Below, piece by piece: positions 60,009 to 64,000 of a stretch of DNA of 64,000 nucleotides. The notes beneath the pieces are model-generated. The model ran no database searches, was not told where the DNA came from, and saw nothing but the letters and a program-made list of their open reading frames with translations. The DNA is from Paenibacillus terrae (GTDB lineage: Bacteria; Bacillota; Bacilli; Paenibacillales; Paenibacillaceae). The translations under genes and the position numbers were made by a program. The stretch lies in assembly GCF_000943545.1 (NCBI RefSeq), contig NZ_JTHP01000008.1, positions 1 through 64,000 on the forward strand, in the 5' to 3' direction. How positions within the stretch are numbered: position 1 is the first letter of the stretch; each line of letters begins with the position of its first letter.

Positions 60009-60557
60009 TTGAAACGTACATTAAAATATGCCATTCTGGGCCTAATTCACAAAGAGGAAATGAGCGGCTACGATATTACGAGCCAATTCAAGAAGGAAAT
60101 CGGGCAATTTTGGAGCGCCAAGCACAGTCAGATCTATCCTGAGCTCAAAAGGCTGACCGAAGAGGAGTTAATCGAATATCGCACCTCGATTACAGGAGCC
60201 AAGCTGGAAAAGAAGCTGTACTGCATCACGCCCAAGGGAACCCGGGAGCTGACCGAATGGCTGCTGAGTCCCAAAGATTTACCGGAAACGGAAAAGGATG
60301 AATTTATGCTTATGCTGTATTTTTCAGCAGCGATCTCGAAGGAAGAAAACAAACGATTGTTCGAGGACCAGATTGCCAAACGTAAAGAAAAGCTGGAGTA
60401 TTTATACGAAAGTAAGACCGCACTCCGACTGCTGGACGAAAACCTTCAATCTCCCGGCTCTGAACAATTCGGACATTATCTGGTGCTGAGTCGTGCTATC
60501 AATCGGGAGGAAAGCTATATTACCTGGTTGGAAGAAACGCTCCCGTTGTTTGATTAG
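60009..60557 (+). CDS. padR: PadR family transcriptional repressor
   Basis: A 182-aa regulator: winged HTH with the PadR signature (LKYAILGLIHKEEMSGYDIT, FWSAKHSQIYPELKRLTEE, YCITPKGTRELTEWL) and the C-terminal Vir-like dimerisation helices. TTG start behind GAGGAGAGCTACG. Divergent from padC; length and position match the B. subtilis PadR that senses phenolic acids. Confidence 0.93.
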   Translation: MKRTLKYAILGLIHKEEMSGYDITSQFKKEIGQFWSAKHSQIYPELKRLTEEELIEYRTSITGAKLEKKLYCITPKGTRELTEWLLSPKDLPETEKDEFMLMLYFSAAISKEENKRLFEDQIAKRKEKLEYLYESKTALRLLDENLQSPGSEQFGHYLVLSRAINREESYITWLEETLPLFD

Positions 60558-60587
60558 GCTCCAATATGAAAAAGAGTTATGAAATAT

Positions 60588-60629
60588 AAAAAACCTTTAA
60601 CACCACGTAGATGGTGTTGAAGGTTTTTT
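60588..60629. terminator. Bidirectional terminator
   Basis: AAAAAACCTTTAACACCA and TGGTGTTGAAGGTTTTTT form an 18-bp stem with one mismatch and a 6-nt loop, between padR and the germination operon. Confidence 0.9.
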
Positions 60630-60652
60630 GGTAACCATTCCAAATGATGCTT

Positions 60653-61855
60653 TTAGTCTGCCGTAGTATTGGAAGACGCATAATCCTCAATTTGAATATC
60701 CGTGCTGAAGCGTACTGGAATGGAACTAAAGGTCTTGTCCCAATCTTTTTTGACCTTGCGCCACACTTTGGGATGCTGAATCCGCAGGGCTTCTCCGAAA
60801 CCTCCAATTTCCACCCGCAGCTTATGCATTTTCGCCAACGTTTTTTCGGCTATTGTATTGGCTTCTTCCTGCAAGATGTTCTCTTCTCGTGAGAGTAGAT
60901 TTTTTTTTGAAAAATCCTGACCCGGATTGAGGTTTTCCGAAATACGCCCTGTCGCTCTCATGTGAACGTGAAAAGAGATGTCGTTGCCATGAACCGTAGC
61001 CTTGGTATGGCTTTTGACAGATTCGATCTCATATACGATAATTTTCCCGACTTTAGGGTCCTTGCTTTTTAGGGTACCTCCATCCACTTCACCTTTCAAC
61101 CACATCAAACCTTCTACCTCAGACTCGTTTAGAAAGCCGATGTATTTTTGCGTCTTCCCCTGAATGACTCCCGCACCTGCAAGCTTGACTTCTTTCTCCC
61201 CGGTAATCACATTGGGTAATAAAAAGCTAGTGTGGGCCTTCATCGGCCCAATGACTTTAACCAGGGACATAGGCTTGATCATACGTGCATTCCGTTTACG
61301 GTTGACAAAGACATCTTTCAATATAAAGGCAGGTGTCTCTCCGGGGACTTTTTCCTCAAGCGCATCACCTGCTTTTTCTGTACTAATTAGCAGTTGAACG
61401 CTCGGCCTGATATCATTATCCCCTGCAAAAAAGTCCAGCAGCTCGTACATAGGGAGCTTTTGTAGCAGACTGGAACTGATAATGATCGTTTTCAAATGAA
61501 ATCCGATGGCAGGACGATTGGAGCGTAATGAAACTTCACGCAGCATCTCAAGAAGAGAATCCCCCGTTTCAGTCATGTTGTAAAAGGTTTTACTTTGTGC
61601 AGGGGGACCTCCAGAACCTTTACCTCTTTCAGGGAGCAGAAATTGAAAGGTTCCTTTAATTAAATTTTTCTTCCGATAGTATCCTCCTTCCTGTTCAATA
61701 TACGCTTCCTGCGGGGATACTTGCCCTACATCCAACGCAATGCCCGTCTCCAGATTCAGATCCTCCACAGGTCTACTGCTCCAGCACCCTGTCAGCATAC
61801 AGCATGTTAGGAGAAAGGCTATTCCGAAAAAAACGATGCGGAAATTCTTCATCAT
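60653..61855 (-). CDS. Ger(x)C family spore germination lipoprotein
   Basis: A 400-aa GerC-type protein: lipoprotein signal with LTGC (Cys about residue 24), SRPVEDLNLETGIALDVGQ, and the C-terminal RVEIGGFGEALRIQHPKVWRKVKKDW typical of GerAC/GerBC/GerKC. Anchored outside the spore inner membrane as part of a nutrient germinant receptor. Start overlaps the permease-like GerB gene by 4 bases. Last gene of a gerABC operon. Confidence 0.94.
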   Translation of the reverse strand: MMKNFRIVFFGIAFLLTCCMLTGCWSSRPVEDLNLETGIALDVGQVSPQEAYIEQEGGYYRKKNLIKGTFQFLLPERGKGSGGPPAQSKTFYNMTETGDSLLEMLREVSLRSNRPAIGFHLKTIIISSSLLQKLPMYELLDFFAGDNDIRPSVQLLISTEKAGDALEEKVPGETPAFILKDVFVNRKRNARMIKPMSLVKVIGPMKAHTSFLLPNVITGEKEVKLAGAGVIQGKTQKYIGFLNESEVEGLMWLKGEVDGGTLKSKDPKVGKIIVYEIESVKSHTKATVHGNDISFHVHMRATGRISENLNPGQDFSKKNLLSREENILQEEANTIAEKTLAKMHKLRVEIGGFGEALRIQHPKVWRKVKKDWDKTFSSIPVRFSTDIQIEDYASSNTTAD

Positions 61856-62940
61856 CGGAGTCTCCTCCAGCGTGAAATAAGCAGCAGCAGCAAGGGTAAC
61901 AATCCATATAAAAGGATAGCCGCGTCACCGATCATCGTGCCTAACGAAAACACCTCGTTAATATTTTTGGGAATCCGGGAGATGACGTAGACAATCGTGA
62001 GTACAATAAACAGTATTTTGGTATACGATGTATTAAAAATTTGGGAGAGGCCAAGCACACCACAGTACAAGCCAATGCTGAACGTAGCAAAAATCTGCAT
62101 GATCCAGATGGACAGCAACAGGGACTCGAAGCGTTCAAATACGAGATAATCCACTTCAAAGCTGCGGGCCAGGTCCAGAAACGGCCACGTCCGAGTCACC
62201 ACACCTTCCACCGAAAAAGCACCGATACACATGACCACAGCCGTCGTATAAAACAGCACCGTGATCCCGAAGCCCGAACCGATCACCTTCATTGCTTTCT
62301 CGGGCTTCTCCATACAACAAATAATGATGAGCAGACACTCACTACCTGTAAACGTAAGGCTTGTAGACTTGATGGCTTTGAGGACTGGCATGACCCCCTC
62401 CGACAATACGGGGCGCAAATTGTTCAGTTCAAAAATATTTAAGCTCAGCAGGCAGATGATCAAAAAGATAAACGCTGTAATGGGTAAAATAATCTGGCAT
62501 ACTTTACCTATTGCTCCTATACGGCCCATGCACAAATATAGCGACACCCACATAAACGGTGCTGAAATAGCCCATGCGGGCGTTCCCTCAAGCAGAAAAA
62601 ACGATGTTACTTCTTCCACAGAGCGAATTTCAAATGCACACAAGGCTACAAAATAAATCACGACTAGCATACCAATGATTTTGCCGATCGCTTTCCCCGT
62701 AATCTGCTGTACATACTGGTAAAAGGTTTTTTGGGGAAAGGTCTGACTTAACTTCACGATAATCCAGCCAGCCAGAAAAGCTATGCATCCTCCCAAGATC
62801 ACGGAGATCCATGCATCAGGAGTCTTGGAAGCCTCAACTGCCACCCGAGGAAGCGTAAGCAGACCTGATGCCATGGTAAAGCCGACAAGAATCCCTGTCG
62901 TCTGCAACGTTGTAAGTTTATCCTCCCCCAGTTTTTTCAT
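61852..62940 (-). CDS. GerB-type endospore germination permease
   Basis: A 362-aa protein with about 10 TM helices of the APC superfamily: LTTLQTTGILVGFTMASGLL, FPQKTFYQYVQQITGKAIGK and ALCAFEIRSVEEVTSFFLL are typical of GerAB/GerKB, the ligand-binding subunit of the receptor. Follows gerA with a 30-bp gap and overlaps gerC. ATG behind AAGGAGGG. Confidence 0.94.
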   Translation of the reverse strand: MKKLGEDKLTTLQTTGILVGFTMASGLLTLPRVAVEASKTPDAWISVILGGCIAFLAGWIIVKLSQTFPQKTFYQYVQQITGKAIGKIIGMLVVIYFVALCAFEIRSVEEVTSFFLLEGTPAWAISAPFMWVSLYLCMGRIGAIGKVCQIILPITAFIFLIICLLSLNIFELNNLRPVLSEGVMPVLKAIKSTSLTFTGSECLLIIICCMEKPEKAMKVIGSGFGITVLFYTTAVVMCIGAFSVEGVVTRTWPFLDLARSFEVDYLVFERFESLLLSIWIMQIFATFSIGLYCGVLGLSQIFNTSYTKILFIVLTIVYVISRIPKNINEVFSLGTMIGDAAILLYGLLPLLLLLISRWRRLR

Positions 62941-62970
62941 ATCGTTGTGGCTCCCTCCTTTCCTAAATAA

Positions 62971-64000
62971 CTAGCCTTTCCGCTTGGGTTGTTTGGGATT
63001 TAGCAGACGGGGTCTGCGTTTCATAAAATGTAACGGCGCCCGAATCATGTAATCCTTCCAGTCCCTCAACGAACGCGGAGATGTCAAACTAAGATAAGAC
63101 AATCCAAAGCTTTTTAACTTAGCCATATGGATAACCAGCAGCAGGAAAAACAGAATTACACCATACAAACCGAATATGGCTGCAACAAACATCCCCGCAA
63201 AGCGAAGCATACGCATCGAAATCCCGGAACTGTACACAGGTGTGGCAAACGAAGAGATCGCTGTAACTGCCACAACAATGACTAAAATGGGACTTACAAT
63301 TCCGGCATTAACCGCAGCCTGTCCAATAATCAGACCGCCGACAATACCCATAGCAGGCCCTATAGGCTTGGGCAGACGCAATCCTGCTTCACGCAGAATT
63401 TCAATGGAGGTTTCCATAATCAGAGCCTCGATCAATGTAGAAAAGGGTACACCTTGTCTTGCGCTGACGATAGAAATAACCAGCTTGGTGGGAATAAGCC
63501 CGGGATGAAACGAAATAAAGGAAATGTAGAGGGCCGGTGCGAACAGGGAAATGCCCGTTGCCATAAAACGCAGCAACCGAATCAGGGAACCCGATAGCCA
63601 TCGCTCATAGTAATCCTCAGGCGACTGGAGCATCATATCGTAGGTTACAGGCATTAGGAGGGCGAAAGGAGTACCATCCAGCAGCACAGCCACACGTCCC
63701 TCCAACAGAGCAGCCATCACCCTGTCAGGTCTCTCCGTATTTTGAATTTGCATAAAAGGACTGAGAAAATTGTCCTCAATGAGCTGCTCTACATAGCCTG
63801 ACTCCATGACTTCATCCACATCAATGGTTTTGATCCGCCGTTTTACCTCCTCTACAAGCTCAGAATTAGCAATGTCCCTGAAATAGACAACCATGAGCTG
63901 CTTTTGCACCCTCTTGCCGACTTTGAAGGAATGCATGGCCAGTTCGGTACTTTCTCCGTGTCTGCGCAATAAGGCTGTATTATCGCTGAGTACCTCTGTG
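62971..64000 (-). CDS. GerA-type spore germination protein, N-terminus beyond the window
   Basis: At least 343 codons of a GerAA/GerKA subunit; the frame stays open to the right edge, so the N-terminal part is missing. Motifs: [65 protein letters not shown], and four to five C-terminal TM helices. First visible gene of the gerABC germinant receptor operon. Confidence 0.95.
   Translation of the reverse strand, partial: TEVLSDNTALLRRHGESTELAMHSFKVGKRVQKQLMVVYFRDIANSELVEEVKRRIKTIDVDEVMESGYVEQLIEDNFLSPFMQIQNTERPDRVMAALLEGRVAVLLDGTPFALLMPVTYDMMLQSPEDYYERWLSGSLIRLLRFMATGISLFAPALYISFISFHPGLIPTKLVISIVSARQGVPFSTLIEALIMETSIEILREAGLRLPKPIGPAMGIVGGLIIGQAAVNAGIVSPILVIVVAVTAISSFATPVYSSGISMRMLRFAGMFVAAIFGLYGVILFFLLLVIHMAKLKSFGLSYLSLTSPRSLRDWKDYMIRAPLHFMKRRPRLLNPKQPKRKG

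Overview
The window looks like chromosome of a Paenibacillus, most likely of the P. polymyxa group. Evidence: a GerA/GerB/GerC spore-germination operon, YjcZ-type small sporulation proteins, Spo0E-like and AbrB-like sporulation regulators, RRNPP-type peptide receptors, a YesMN-type sugar two-component system, many TTG/GTG starts behind strong Shine-Dalgarno sequences, and moderate GC with AT-rich islands. This assignment is by gene content and was not checked by a search. No rRNA, tRNA or CRISPR array was seen.

Layout. 0-2.7 kb: a MerR regulator, an RRNPP-type receptor (439 aa) without a visible peptide gene, and a divergent AbrB-like regulator. 3-8.1 kb: an aldehyde dehydrogenase remnant, a merR-MFS-uspA operon, two YjcZ peptides, a TetR regulator and two overlapping pentapeptide-repeat genes. 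8.4-14.5 kb: three extracellular-type proteins that lack signal peptides (a large DUF5695-like protein with a LamG domain, a zinc metallopeptidase, a trypsin-like protease). 14.7-24 kb: the accessory heart of the window. A second RRNPP receptor overlaps a 41-codon secreted pro-peptide gene. It is followed by three iterated cassettes of [Spo0E-like phosphatase] - [AbrB-like repressor, opposite strand] - [divergent, unrelated payload gene plus small membrane protein], with an IS1182-type remnant and decayed payload copies among them.

24-33.6 kb: a sugar island (ABC transporter, YesMN-type two-component system, GH42 glycosidase, divergent AraC regulator) with candidate CcpA sites. 33.8-35 kb: small secreted protein and lipoprotein genes. 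35-38.2 kb: an M50 metalloprotease and a probable type VII secretion effector locus (lipase with a C-terminal WXG/LXG-like helical region, a WXG-like partner and a lipoprotein). 38.5-48.8 kb: a SWIM-SNF2 helicase, a MarR/nitroreductase/ring-cleaving dioxygenase quinone-stress set, MmcQ, panB-panE behind a leader with terminator, and an FMN reductase.

48.9-64 kb: AI-2E family transporter, PsiE, a two-component system followed by pssA and dedA, a GH30 glycosidase, HxlR and Lrp regulators, a 14-TM MFS pump, padC/padR with a textbook PadR operator, and a gerABC-type operon running off the right edge.

How it fits together. In the accessory region an 18-bp motif found in both receptor promoters recurs upstream of two Spo0E-like genes. 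This suggests that peptide signalling, control of Spo0A phosphorylation and AbrB-like repression converge on secreted or membrane-active payloads, a logic that resembles Bacillus cannibalism loci. That link is inference. The cassette repetition and the overlapping pro-peptide gene are directly visible.
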